From Noviluteimonas gilva (GTDB taxonomy: Bacteria; Pseudomonadota; Gammaproteobacteria; Xanthomonadales; Xanthomonadaceae), in NCBI RefSeq assembly GCF_009740395.1, contig NZ_WOXT01000001.1, positions 1,298,464-1,362,463 on the forward strand: a stretch of DNA of 64,000 nt, written 5' to 3'. Made by a program: the position numbers and the translations under genes. Positions within the stretch are counted from its first letter, which is position 1. Each line of letters starts with the position of its first letter. This document shows, one piece after another, positions 11,209 to 20,202 of the stretch. The notes beneath the pieces were generated by a model, which saw only the letters and a list, made by a program, of their open reading frames with translations, was not told where the DNA came from and made no database searches.

Positions 11209-12072
11209 TTACTTCAGACCGAAGAAGGACAGGTAGGCATCGACCAGCGAATCGCTCCAGAAGAACGCGATCCAGCCGGCGATGGCGAGATAGGGGCCGA
11301 AGGGAATCGGCGTCGCGCGGTCGCGGCCCTTCATGGCCAGCCACGCAGAACCGATGATCGCGCCGACGATCGACGACACCAGGATCGTCGGCAGGATGCC
11401 CTTGAGCCCCACCCAGGCGCCGATGGCCGCCAGCAACTTGAAGTCGCCGTGGCCCATGCCTTCCTTGCCGGTGAGCTGTTTGAAGACCCAATACACCGAC
11501 CAGAGCGAGAAGTAACCGGCCATCACGCCCAGCAGCGCGGCCTTCTGCCCGATGTAGACGTTCTCCACGCTCGCGATCAACCCCAGCCACAACAAGGGCA
11601 GCGTGAGTTGGTCCGGCAACAGGCGCGTGCGCAGGTCGATGCCCGCCAGCGCCACGAGGAAACAGGTGAACAGCACCGCGCCGAAACCGCGCCAGCCGAA
11701 CCCGAACTGCCACACGCAGGCGAGCACGAGCACCATCGTCAGCGCTTCGACGAACGGGTACTGCATCGAGATCGGCGCGCGGCAATGGCGGCACTTGCCG
11801 CCCTGGACCAGCCAGCTGACGAGCGGGATGTTCTCGTACCAGCTGAGGCGATGCTTGCAGTGCGGACAGTGCGAGGGCTCGACGACGATGCCCGGCGGCG
11901 GCGGATCGTATTCCTCCGGCTCGCCGAGCACTTCGCGGCTGTCGCGCCGCCACTGCCATTCCAGCCGGCGCGGGAGGCGCAGGATGACGACGTTGAGGAA
12001 GCTGCCGAGCGCGAGCCCGAACGCGGCCGCGGCGGGAAAGCCGAGGCCGGGGTTCTGGTCAAGGAACGCCAT
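11209..12072 (-). CDS. pilD: Type IV prepilin peptidase / N-methyltransferase PilD
   Basis: Inner-membrane aspartic protease that cleaves prepilin leaders at the G|F bond and N-methylates the new end. The product is 287 residues. The N-terminal methyltransferase part contains a four-Cys zinc motif (CPHCKHRL and CRHC). About seven further hydrophobic helices carry the two catalytic Asp motifs, AGIDLRTRLLPDQLT and GMGHGDFKLLAAIG. Substrates include the two pilins at 29100-30123. It lies 5 bases from pilC and directly upstream of coaE. Confidence 0.95.
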   Translation of the reverse strand: MAFLDQNPGLGFPAAAAFGLALGSFLNVVILRLPRRLEWQWRRDSREVLGEPEEYDPPPPGIVVEPSHCPHCKHRLSWYENIPLVSWLVQGGKCRHCRAPISMQYPFVEALTMVLVLACVWQFGFGWRGFGAVLFTCFLVALAGIDLRTRLLPDQLTLPLLWLGLIASVENVYIGQKAALLGVMAGYFSLWSVYWVFKQLTGKEGMGHGDFKLLAAIGAWVGLKGILPTILVSSIVGAIIGSAWLAMKGRDRATPIPFGPYLAIAGWIAFFWSDSLVDAYLSFFGLK

Positions 12073-12077
12073 TCAGG

Positions 12078-13346
12078 TCAGACGACCGAGGCGAGCTTGA
12101 AGATCGGCAGGTACATGGCGACGACCATGGAGCCCACGATCACGCCGAGCATGACGACGATGATCGGTTCGAGCAGCGAGGCCAGCGCGTCGACCGCGTT
12201 GTTGACCTCCATCTCGTAGAACTCGGCCACCTTGTACAACATGGTGTCGAGCGCGCCGGCTTCTTCGCCGATCGCGGTCATCTGCACCACCATGTGCGGG
12301 AACAGGTTGGTCTGCTTCATCGCCAGGTTGACCTGGTAACCGACCGACACGTCGTCGCGGATGCGCAGGACCGCCTTCTCGTACACCGTGTTGCCGGTGG
12401 CACCGGCGACGGTGTCGAGCGCTTCCACCAGCGGCACGCCGGCGGCGAAGGTCACCGCGAGTGTGCGTGCGAAACGTGCCAGCGCCGCCTCGTGCATGAT
12501 CTTGCCGATCACCGGCAGCTTGAGGATCAGGCGGTCGAGGAAGTGCGCGAAGGCCATCGAGCGCTTCTTCAACATGAAGAAGGCGACGAAGGCGCCCGCG
12601 ATCACCGCGCCCAGCAACCACCACCACTTGACCATGAACTCGGACAGGTTGATCACGAGCATGGTGAAGGCCGGCAGCTCGGCGCCGAAGTTCGCGAAGA
12701 CTTCCTTGAACTGCGGCACCACGAACACCAGCAGGATCGCGCTGACCAGCAACGCCACCGCGACGACCATCGCCGGGTAGAACATCGCCTTCTTGATCTT
12801 GCCCTTCAGCGCTTCGATGTTTTCCTTGTACGTGGCGACCGTGTCGAGCACGGTGTCGAGCACGCCCGCGGATTCGCCGGCCTTGACCAGGTTGCGATAG
12901 AGCTCATCGAACTGCACCGGGTGCTTGCTCAGCGACTCCGACAGCGACGAACCGCTCTCGATGTCCGTCCGGATGCTGTTGACCAGGTCGCGCATCTTCG
13001 GGTTCTTCTGGCCGCCCGAGATGATTTCCATCGAGGTCACGATCGGCACGCCCGACTTGAGCATGGTCGCGATCTGGCGCGAGAACACCGCGATGTCCTT
13101 CGGCGTGACGCGCGAACCGCCGCCGCCGAAGAGCGGCTTGGTCTTCACCTTCACGACCGTCGGGGTGATGCCTTGCTTGCGAAGCTCGGCGCGCACCAGG
13201 TTCGCGTTGCGCGCGGAAGACTCGCCCTTCATCTTGACGCCGCGCTTGTCGTTGCCTTCCCACACGAAGATGGGCATGGCATCGGCGCGCCTGACGGCGG
13301 TCGGTTGCTTGGCGGCGGTACGTGCTGCGTTCTTGGTCACGGCCAT
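12078..13346 (-). CDS. pilC: Type IV pilus inner-membrane platform protein PilC
   Basis: Polytopic platform protein that connects the assembly ATPase with the growing pilus. The product is 422 residues with two T2SSF domains (about residues 90-215 and 295-415) separated by membrane helices such as FYPAMVVAVALLVSAILLVFV. The ATG chosen (MAVTKNAART) has GGGGGA about 8 bases upstream. A TTG 15 bases earlier would overlap that site and was not used. It follows pilB with a 26-base gap. Confidence 0.94.
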   Translation of the reverse strand: MAVTKNAARTAAKQPTAVRRADAMPIFVWEGNDKRGVKMKGESSARNANLVRAELRKQGITPTVVKVKTKPLFGGGGSRVTPKDIAVFSRQIATMLKSGVPIVTSMEIISGGQKNPKMRDLVNSIRTDIESGSSLSESLSKHPVQFDELYRNLVKAGESAGVLDTVLDTVATYKENIEALKGKIKKAMFYPAMVVAVALLVSAILLVFVVPQFKEVFANFGAELPAFTMLVINLSEFMVKWWWLLGAVIAGAFVAFFMLKKRSMAFAHFLDRLILKLPVIGKIMHEAALARFARTLAVTFAAGVPLVEALDTVAGATGNTVYEKAVLRIRDDVSVGYQVNLAMKQTNLFPHMVVQMTAIGEEAGALDTMLYKVAEFYEMEVNNAVDALASLLEPIIVVMLGVIVGSMVVAMYLPIFKLASVV

Positions 13347-13372
13347 GCGGCGTTCCCCCAATCCCTGTCTCG

Positions 13373-15097
13373 TTAGTCTTTCGTCACGCGGTTGATTTCC
13401 GCGAGGCTGGTTACGCCGTTGCGCACTTTCATCAATGCGGATTGACGCAGGTCTCGCACGTTGGAACGTTGCGCGGCTTCACCGATTTGCATCACGTTGC
13501 CGCCGGTCAGGATGATGTCCTGGATCTCTTCGGTCATCGGCATGACCTGGTAGATGCCCGTACGGCCCTTGTAGCCTTCCGTGCAATCCGGGCAGCCCAC
13601 GGCTTCGTAGAGCTTGAAACCGGAGTGGATCTCGTCGGCGCTGAAGCCTTCGGCCAGCAGCGCGTGGTCGGGCAGGTGCACTTCGCGCTTGCAGTCGTGC
13701 AGGCGGCGCGCCAGGCGCTGGGCGATGACGAGCGTGACCGACGAGGTGATGTTGTAGGGCGCCACGCCCATGTTCATCAGGCGCGCGATGGTCTGCGGCG
13801 CATCGTTGGTGTGCAGCGTGGAGAGCACCATGTGGCCGGTCTGCGCGGCCTTGATGCCGATCTCGGCGGTCTCCAGGTCGCGGATTTCGCCGACCATGAT
13901 CACGTCCGGGTCCTGTCGCAGGAACGAGCGCAGCGCCGCGGCGAAGGTCATGCCGCGCTTGACGTTCATCTGCACCTGGTTGATGCCCGGCACGCGGATT
14001 TCGACCGGGTCTTCGACGGTGGAGATGTTGCGCGTTTCGTCGTTGAGGATGTTGAGCGCGGTGTACAGCGACACCGTCTTGCCCGAACCGGTCGGGCCGG
14101 TGACCAGCACCATGCCGTAGGGCTTGAGCACCGCTTCGACGAAGAGCTTCTTCTGGTCTTCCTCGTAACCGAGCTTGTCGATGCCCAGCTTGGCGGCGCC
14201 GCCGTCGAGGATACGCAGCACGACCTTCTCGCCGAACAGCGAGGGCAGGGTGCTCACGCGGAAGTCGATCTGCTTGGACTTGGACAGGTTGAGCTTGATG
14301 CGGCCGTCCTGCGGGATGCGCTTTTCGGCGATGTCCAGCTGCGACATGACCTTCAGTCGCGCGGCGATGCGCGAGTGCAGCTTCACCGGCACCTTGGCGA
14401 CCTGCTTGAGCAGGCCGTCGATGCGCAGGCGCACGCGGTATTCGGTTTCGTAGGGCTCGAAGTGGATGTCCGATGCACCGCGACGGATGGCGTCCACCAG
14501 CACCTTGTTGATGAACTTCACGACCGGCGTGTCGTCGCCCTTGGCGTCGACGCCCGAGTCGTTGGACAGGTCGTCGTCGCCGCCGGTGGTCTCGAGGTTC
14601 TCGAGGCCCTCGCTGTCGTTCATCTCGTCGGCGAGGGCGTCGGCGTTCTCGAGCCACTGGTCGATCGTGCGGCGGATCTTGTCGTCGTCGACGAGGATCG
14701 GCTCGACGGCCAGGTTGGTGTGGAACTTGATCTCGTCGAGCGCGTGGCTGTTGGTCGGATCGGCCAGGCCCACGAACAGGCGGCCGCCGCGCTTGAACAG
14801 CGGCAGGACACCGTGCTTGCGGACGAGCTCCTCGCTCACCAGCTTGATGGCCGACTGGTTGGGATCCAGCGAGCTCACGTCGAAGATGGGCATGCCGAAC
14901 TCGGCCGAGTTGGCCGCGGCCAGCTGGGCGGAGGTCACCATTTTCTTTTCGGCCATGAACAACGCGAGCGGCTTGCGCTCACGGGTGGCCTGGTCCATCG
15001 CCTCGCGGGCGCGGGCCTCGTCCAGCACGCCGTCCATGACCAGTCGCCGGGCAATGCCCGTGATGCCCACCAGGTTGGCGGAAGCAACGGTCGCCAT
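13373..15097 (-). CDS. pilB: Type IV pilus extension ATPase PilB
   Basis: Hexameric ATPase that powers pilus extension. The product is 574 residues. It has an N-terminal T2SSE_N domain (about residues 15-150), then the secretion ATPase core with Walker A GPTGSGKTVSLYTALN near residue 333 and Walker B region DPDVIMVGEIRD near residue 394. The late Cys motif reads HDCK ... CPDC, so one Cys of the usual four is replaced. The ATG has GGGGGAAAG just upstream. A longer open frame exists beyond it but lies antisense to the divergent glycosyltransferase. Confidence 0.95.
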   Translation of the reverse strand: MATVASANLVGITGIARRLVMDGVLDEARAREAMDQATRERKPLALFMAEKKMVTSAQLAAANSAEFGMPIFDVSSLDPNQSAIKLVSEELVRKHGVLPLFKRGGRLFVGLADPTNSHALDEIKFHTNLAVEPILVDDDKIRRTIDQWLENADALADEMNDSEGLENLETTGGDDDLSNDSGVDAKGDDTPVVKFINKVLVDAIRRGASDIHFEPYETEYRVRLRIDGLLKQVAKVPVKLHSRIAARLKVMSQLDIAEKRIPQDGRIKLNLSKSKQIDFRVSTLPSLFGEKVVLRILDGGAAKLGIDKLGYEEDQKKLFVEAVLKPYGMVLVTGPTGSGKTVSLYTALNILNDETRNISTVEDPVEIRVPGINQVQMNVKRGMTFAAALRSFLRQDPDVIMVGEIRDLETAEIGIKAAQTGHMVLSTLHTNDAPQTIARLMNMGVAPYNITSSVTLVIAQRLARRLHDCKREVHLPDHALLAEGFSADEIHSGFKLYEAVGCPDCTEGYKGRTGIYQVMPMTEEIQDIILTGGNVMQIGEAAQRSNVRDLRQSALMKVRNGVTSLAEINRVTKD

Positions 15098-15121
15098 GTC
15101 TTTCCCCCAATACTTGTGTCG

Positions 15122-15149
15122 AAGATACCGCAAACCCCACGTCACACAA
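15122..15149 (-). promoter_or_regulatory. Candidate promoter of pilB-pilC-pilD-coaE
   Basis: Read on the minus strand, TTGTGT and TATCTT are separated by 16 bases and end 25 bases upstream of the pilB ATG. No -24/-12 sigma-54 element was seen here, in contrast to the pilin genes. Pattern evidence only. Confidence 0.35.
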
Positions 15150-15214
15150 CGGATGGCCGTCGCTATTCCGGTCGTTGGCGGACCGGTTAACCTGTACGGA
15201 TCAGCGGAGCGGCC

Positions 15215-16066
15215 ATGCGTATCTCGATCATCCTTCCGGCAAAGAACGAAGCCAACGGGCTGCGGCAGACCCTGCCCGGCCTCAAGGCCGCCTACCCGGA
15301 AGCCGAAATCATCGTCGTGGACGACGGGTCCACGGACGACACGGCGGCCGTGGCCACCGAACATGGGGTGCGGGTGCTCTCGTCCCCCTACTCGATGGGC
15401 AACGGCGCGGCCATCAAGCGCGGAGCCCGCGCGGCCTCGGGCGAGATCCTCGTGTTCATGGATGCCGACGGCCAGCACAACGCCGGCGACATCCCCAAGC
15501 TGCTCGAACGCCTCGAAGCCGGCTACGACATGGCCGTGGGCGCCCGCAACGCCGGCGGCCAGGCCAACGTCGGCCGGGGCGCGGCCAACGCGCTCTACAA
15601 CCGGCTGGCGAGCTGGATGACGGGCCACCGCATCGCCGACCTCACCTCGGGCTTCCGCGCCGTGCGCGCCGAGCGCTTCCGCGAGTTCCTGCACCTGCTG
15701 CCCAACGGCTTCAGCTACCCCACCACCAGCACGATGGCGTTCTTCCGCAGCGCCTACCCGGTGGCTTACGTGCCGATCGAAGTCGCGCGCCGCATCGGCC
15801 GCTCGCACATCCGGCCGTTGCGCGACGGCGCGCGCTTTTTGATCATCATCTTCCGCATCGCCACGCTGTATTCGCCGCTCAAGCTCTTCGCGCCCGCGGC
15901 GCTGGGCTTCGGCGTGCTGGGCGTTGCGTATTACGCCTGGAGCTTCGCGAAGTACGGCCGCTTCACCAACATGAGCGCGCTGCTGATCAGCGCGGCGGTG
16001 GTGGTGTTCCTGATCGGCCTGGTGTCGGAGCAGATCACGGCGCTGACCTATCGCCGCGATGACTGA
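15215..16066 (+). CDS. Family 2 glycosyltransferase with C-terminal membrane helices
   Basis: Predicted dolichyl/polyprenyl-phosphate sugar synthase-like GT2 enzyme of 283 residues. The GT-A fold starts at once (ISIILPAKNEANGLRQTLPG), with VDDGSTDDT for nucleotide binding and the DADGQH metal motif near residue 90. Two hydrophobic segments near the C-terminus (about residues 225-280) would anchor it in the inner membrane. It could charge an undecaprenyl-phosphate carrier for the glycan or pilin pathway encoded nearby. Sugar specificity is unknown. It is divergent from pilB and overlaps the next gene by 8 bases. Confidence 0.85.
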   Translation: MRISIILPAKNEANGLRQTLPGLKAAYPEAEIIVVDDGSTDDTAAVATEHGVRVLSSPYSMGNGAAIKRGARAASGEILVFMDADGQHNAGDIPKLLERLEAGYDMAVGARNAGGQANVGRGAANALYNRLASWMTGHRIADLTSGFRAVRAERFREFLHLLPNGFSYPTTSTMAFFRSAYPVAYVPIEVARRIGRSHIRPLRDGARFLIIIFRIATLYSPLKLFAPAALGFGVLGVAYYAWSFAKYGRFTNMSALLISAAVVVFLIGLVSEQITALTYRRDD

Positions 16067-17285
16067 CCCCGCAAGGCGACGCGCCTCCCACAAACCGACC
16101 GTCCTCGTCCTGGCGTCCACCTATCCGCGGTGGGCGGGCGATGTCGAACCCGGCTTCGTGCACGAGCTTTGCAAGCGGCTGTGCGCGCGCTTCCATGTGA
16201 TCGCGTTGGTGCCGCATGCCGAAGGCGCGCAGTCCGGCGAGATCGACGGCGTCGAAGTCATCCGTTATCGCTACGCACCGGCGAAGCTCGAAACGCTCGT
16301 CTACGGCGGCGGCATCGCCGCCAACCTGCGGCGGTCGAAGTGGAAGCATCTGCTGCTGCCCACCTTCGTCGGCATGCAATGGCTTGCGGTGAAGCGCTTG
16401 TTGCGCACGCGCCGCATCGATGCGATCCACGCACATTGGCTCATCCCGCAAGGTTGGGTCGCGAGCAAGGCCACGCGCGATGTGCCGTTCCTCGTGACCT
16501 CGCATGGCGGCGATCTGTTCGGCCTGCGCGGCAAGTTCCTCGAAGCGATGAAGCGCGACGTCGCGAAGGCGAGCGCCGCGATGACCGTCGTGAGTTCGGC
16601 GATGGCGGCCGAAGCGCGCCGCATCGATCTCGCGCCGCCGCGCCTGGACATCCTGCCGATGGGCGTGGACCTGCGCGAACGCTTCGTGCCCGACGCCACC
16701 GTCGCGCGCGCCTCCGACGTGCTGCTGGCCGTCGGCCGCCTCGTGCCGAAGAAAGGCTTCAACTTCCTGCTCGATGCGATGCCCGCGATCGTGCGTGCGC
16801 GCCCGAACGTGCGCCTGGACATCGCCGGCTTCGGCCCCGAAGAAGCCGCGCTGCGCGCGCAGGCCGAGCGCCTGGGCGTCGCCGACCACGTGCGTTTCCT
16901 CGGCGCGATGCCGCAGGACAAGTTGCCGGCGCTGTATCGGTCATCGTCGCTGCTCGTCGCGCCGTTCGTGCGCGACGACGCCGGCGACCAGGAAGGCTTG
17001 CCCGTCGTGTTGATGGAAGCGATCGGTTGCGGTTGCCCCGTCGTCGTCGGCGATGTCGCGGGCGTGGACGATCTGCTCGGCGCGATGAAGGCCGAGGTCT
17101 GTGTCGATCCGCGCAGCACCGAACAACTCGCGAACGCCGTCATCGCCGCACTCGACGATCCGTCCGCACTCGCGCGCCGCGCCGAAGCGATTCGCGCGAT
17201 AGCGGCCTCGCGCGTGGACTGGGACCACATCGCGACCGCCTACGGCCACCTCATCGCGCACTGCATCGACGGTGTGCGCGCGTGA
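16059..17285 (+). CDS. Family 4 glycosyltransferase
   Basis: Cytoplasmic GT-B fold retaining glycosyltransferase, 408 residues. The N-terminal acceptor half begins after a basic 12-residue stretch (TVLVLASTYPRWAGDVEPGF). The C-terminal donor half has VGRLVPKKGFNFLLDA and the E-x7-E region EGLPVVLMEAIGCGCPVV. The start overlaps the preceding GT2 gene, and its stop overlaps the GTG of the next gene (GTGA), so the three plus-strand genes are one operon. Acceptor and donor cannot be read from sequence. Confidence 0.88.
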   Translation: MTDPARRRASHKPTVLVLASTYPRWAGDVEPGFVHELCKRLCARFHVIALVPHAEGAQSGEIDGVEVIRYRYAPAKLETLVYGGGIAANLRRSKWKHLLLPTFVGMQWLAVKRLLRTRRIDAIHAHWLIPQGWVASKATRDVPFLVTSHGGDLFGLRGKFLEAMKRDVAKASAAMTVVSSAMAAEARRIDLAPPRLDILPMGVDLRERFVPDATVARASDVLLAVGRLVPKKGFNFLLDAMPAIVRARPNVRLDIAGFGPEEAALRAQAERLGVADHVRFLGAMPQDKLPALYRSSSLLVAPFVRDDAGDQEGLPVVLMEAIGCGCPVVVGDVAGVDDLLGAMKAEVCVDPRSTEQLANAVIAALDDPSALARRAEAIRAIAASRVDWDHIATAYGHLIAHCIDGVRA

Positions 17286-18007
17286 ACACCGCCGTGCGCC
17301 AACCGCACATCGCGCCGGACCTCGCGTCGCGCAAGCCGAAGGCGGAAAAGATCCTGCGCCTGCTCGACCTGCAGCCGCGCGCCACGCCGTATCGCGTGCT
17401 CGAAGTCGGCACCGGCAGCGGCGGCATCGCGCATTTCCTCGGCACGCATCCGACCATCCGTTGCGAGGTCACGTCGGTGGATGTCGTCGACTTGCGCATG
17501 GTGCATGACGGCTACACGTGGCAGCGCGTCGAAGGCACGGCCTTGCCGTTCGCCGACGCCGCCTTCGATGTGGTCATCACCAACCACGTGATCGAACACG
17601 TCGGCGAACACGCCGACCAACTGCATCACCTGCGCGAATGCCGCCGCGTGCTCGCGCCCGAGGGTCGCGGCTATCTCGCGGTCCCGAATCGCTGGGGCGT
17701 GGTCGAACCGCACTTCCACCTGGCGTTCCTGAGCTGGCTTCCGCGCGCGTGGCGCAGCCCGTACGTGCGCGCGATGGGGAAGGGCGAGGCCTACGACTGC
17801 GAATTGCTCACGCTGCCCGGCATCGAAGCGCTGTTCGCCGAAGCGGGGTTGCAGGCGCGCAACGTCGGCGTCGAAGCCTTGCGCGCGATGCTCGCGATCG
17901 AAGGCACGCGCGGGATGTTGCGCAAGTGCGTGGCCGCCGTTCCCGATGGCGTGTGGCGCGCGTTGTCGCCGCTGATTCCGACGCTGATCTACCGATTCAA
18001 CCGCTGA
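17282..18007 (+). CDS. Class I SAM-dependent methyltransferase
   Basis: Predicted 241-residue methyltransferase of the Methyltransf_11 type. Motif I is VLEVGTGSGGIAHFLG near residue 38. Motif post-I is VDVVDLRM and the acidic/NHVIEH segment is DVVITNHVIEHV. The target is unknown; a sugar or glycolipid is likely from its place after two glycosyltransferases. It starts with a GTG overlapping the previous stop. Its 3' end overlaps the convergent glycosyltransferase by 11 bases. Confidence 0.85.
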   Translation: MNTAVRQPHIAPDLASRKPKAEKILRLLDLQPRATPYRVLEVGTGSGGIAHFLGTHPTIRCEVTSVDVVDLRMVHDGYTWQRVEGTALPFADAAFDVVITNHVIEHVGEHADQLHHLRECRRVLAPEGRGYLAVPNRWGVVEPHFHLAFLSWLPRAWRSPYVRAMGKGEAYDCELLTLPGIEALFAEAGLQARNVGVEALRAMLAIEGTRGMLRKCVAAVPDGVWRALSPLIPTLIYRFNR

Positions 18008-19094
18008 CCAGGCGCCGCATCGTCGGTTCGATGGAAGCGATCACCTCGCTCCAGTCGCGGATCGGCACGTCGGCCTTGCGCGGATTGCGCAGCTGCGTTT
18101 CGAGCTTGTCGGCGAGGTCTTCCGCGCTGCCCGCGCGGTAGAGGAACTCCGGCATGTCGGCGAACAAGTAGTGCATCGCGCCGACATCGCCCACGACGAC
18201 GGGCAGGTCGCATGCCAGCATCTCGTAGGCCTTCTGCGGGAAGCAGTAACGCCCGAATTCGGTGTCGAGGATGCATATCGCGCCGACGTCGAGCGCACCG
18301 AACACTTGCGCGACGCGCTCGTGCGGCAAGGGCCCGAGCGAATGCACGCGGTCCCCGGTCGGCGGCGGAAAGCCGTGCGGACCGGCGAGCACGAGGTGCA
18401 CGTTCGGCATGCGCTTTTCGAGGATCGCCCATGCCGCGTACAAGGCTTCGATGCCCTTCTCGCGATTGAGCCCGCCCGCGGTGCCGACGAGCAACGCATC
18501 CTGCGGCAAGCCGAGTGCGGCACGGCAAGCAGCGCGATCGCGCGGATGGAACACGGCGCGATCGATGGTGCTCGGCATCGCGACCACGATGCCCTTCGCG
18601 CGATACGTGTCGACGACCAGTTCGCGCAACGGCTCGCTCGTCGTCAGCACGAGGTCGGCCTTGCGCGTGGCCCAGCGCAGCAACGACACGAAGCCCGGGA
18701 TCTTCGCCTGGCCGAAGCCTTCGAAGTTGTCGTACAGATCGACCACCAGCGGCACGCGCAACTTGCCCTTCAACCACGCGCCGAGCGCGACGTGCGGGAT
18801 GTCGGTGCCCGCGATGATCAGGTCCGGTTTGAACTTGCGCAGCGCGCGCAGCAACCGCCACGGATACGTCGGCAAGCCCGGCATCGCCGGCTCCGAATGC
18901 CACGTCAGCGTGCCGGGCGCGGCGTCATGCGTCCACGTGCCTTCTTCGCGTTCCTTGCGATAACTCAGGCACCACGCTTCGACCTGGTGGCCGCGCGCGG
19001 CGAGTTTCGCGGGGACTTCGTACACGCGCGCGTAGCGGTCCAGGACCACGTCCTTGCTCATGTAGCGGCGCTTGCACAGGTACGCGATGCGCAT
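17997..19094 (-). CDS. Family 4 glycosyltransferase
   Basis: Predicted GT-B enzyme of 365 residues and the last gene of a nine-gene minus-strand run. The N-terminus is MRIAYLCKRRYMSKD. The donor domain carries GTAGGLNREKGIEALYAAW and the terminal E-x7-E region FPQKAYEMLACDLPVVVGD. The ATG at 19094 lies 7 bases after the glf stop, supporting co-transcription. A longer in-frame upstream extension runs into glf and was rejected. Confidence 0.87.
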   Translation of the reverse strand: MRIAYLCKRRYMSKDVVLDRYARVYEVPAKLAARGHQVEAWCLSYRKEREEGTWTHDAAPGTLTWHSEPAMPGLPTYPWRLLRALRKFKPDLIIAGTDIPHVALGAWLKGKLRVPLVVDLYDNFEGFGQAKIPGFVSLLRWATRKADLVLTTSEPLRELVVDTYRAKGIVVAMPSTIDRAVFHPRDRAACRAALGLPQDALLVGTAGGLNREKGIEALYAAWAILEKRMPNVHLVLAGPHGFPPPTGDRVHSLGPLPHERVAQVFGALDVGAICILDTEFGRYCFPQKAYEMLACDLPVVVGDVGAMHYLFADMPEFLYRAGSAEDLADKLETQLRNPRKADVPIRDWSEVIASIEPTMRRLVSG

Positions 19095-19101
19095 CGTTGT
19101 A

Positions 19102-20202
19102 TCAGTCCAGCAGGCGGCGCACGGCGGCGAGCGCCGCGCCGACCACCTGGTCCATGTTGTAGTAGCGGTATTGCGCCAGGCGCCCGACGAAAGTGACGTC
19201 GCGTTCGTCCGCGGACATCGCCTCGTAACGCTTGAACAGCAACTCGTTCTCGGTGCGCGGAATCGGGTAGTACGGATCGCCCTCGGCCTGCGGATATTCG
19301 CGCACGATCGACGTGCCCGCATGTTGCTGGCCCGTCAGGTGCTTGAACTCGGTGATGCGCGTGTAGGCGTGGTCGTTCGGATAGTTCACCGTGCCGACCG
19401 ACTGGTACTCCGCGACATCCGGCAGATGCTCGTGCGCGAAGCGCAGCGAACGATACGGCAGGCGCCCGTGGCAATGATGGAAGTAGGCGTCGATCGGACC
19501 GGTGTAGACCGTGTGCGCGAACGTCCCGCGCCGGCGCACGTCCTCGAAGTCGACGTCGAGTTCGACGCGGATGTTGGGATGATCGAGGATTGCCTCGAAC
19601 ATCTTCGTGTAACCCAACTTCGGCATCGCCTGGAAGGTATCGGTGAAATACCGGTCGTCGGTGTTGGTGCGCACCGGAATGCGCGCGGCGACGCCGGCCT
19701 TCAACTCCGACGGATCCAGCCCCCACTGCTTGCGCGTGTAGTGCAGGAAGAACTTCTCGTACAGATCGCGGCCGACGCTGTTGAGCACGACGTCTTCGCT
19801 CGTGCGCACCGGCTCGCGCGGCTCGCGCACGCGTTCGAAGAACGCCGCCGCACCGGCCTCGTCGAGGTCCAGCCCGTACAGCGCATTGAGCGTGTCGCGA
19901 TTGATCGGGAACGGATACTCGCGCCCATCGACCACGCCGCGCACTCGGTGTTCGTACTCGCGCCATTGCGTGAACCGCGACAGCCACTCCCAGATGCGCT
20001 CGGCATTGGTGTGGAAGATGTGCGGCCCGTAGCGATGCACGAGCACGCCGTGCGCATCGAGCTCGTCGAACGCATTGCCCGCGATGTGCGGCCGCTTGTC
20101 GATGACGCGCACGCGCTTGCCGGCATCGGCGAGTTCGCGGGCGACGACGCTGCCGGCATAGCCGGCGCCGACGATGAGGATTTCGGAAACTGCGCTGGAC
20201 AT
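19102..20202 (-). CDS. glf: UDP-galactopyranose mutase
   Basis: FAD enzyme that interconverts UDP-galactopyranose and UDP-galactofuranose, implying Galf in a surface glycan of this strain. The product is 366 residues. The FAD-binding motif GAGYAGSVVARELADAG comes first, followed by HIAGNAFDE, RYGPHIFHTN, a substrate-loop region FPINRDTLN and the C-terminal region GRLAQYRYYNMDQVV. The ATG overlaps the upstream stop as TGATG, so translation is coupled to the GT2 gene. Confidence 0.95.
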   Translation of the reverse strand: MSSAVSEILIVGAGYAGSVVARELADAGKRVRVIDKRPHIAGNAFDELDAHGVLVHRYGPHIFHTNAERIWEWLSRFTQWREYEHRVRGVVDGREYPFPINRDTLNALYGLDLDEAGAAAFFERVREPREPVRTSEDVVLNSVGRDLYEKFFLHYTRKQWGLDPSELKAGVAARIPVRTNTDDRYFTDTFQAMPKLGYTKMFEAILDHPNIRVELDVDFEDVRRRGTFAHTVYTGPIDAYFHHCHGRLPYRSLRFAHEHLPDVAEYQSVGTVNYPNDHAYTRITEFKHLTGQQHAGTSIVREYPQAEGDPYYPIPRTENELLFKRYEAMSADERDVTFVGRLAQYRYYNMDQVVGAALAAVRRLLD

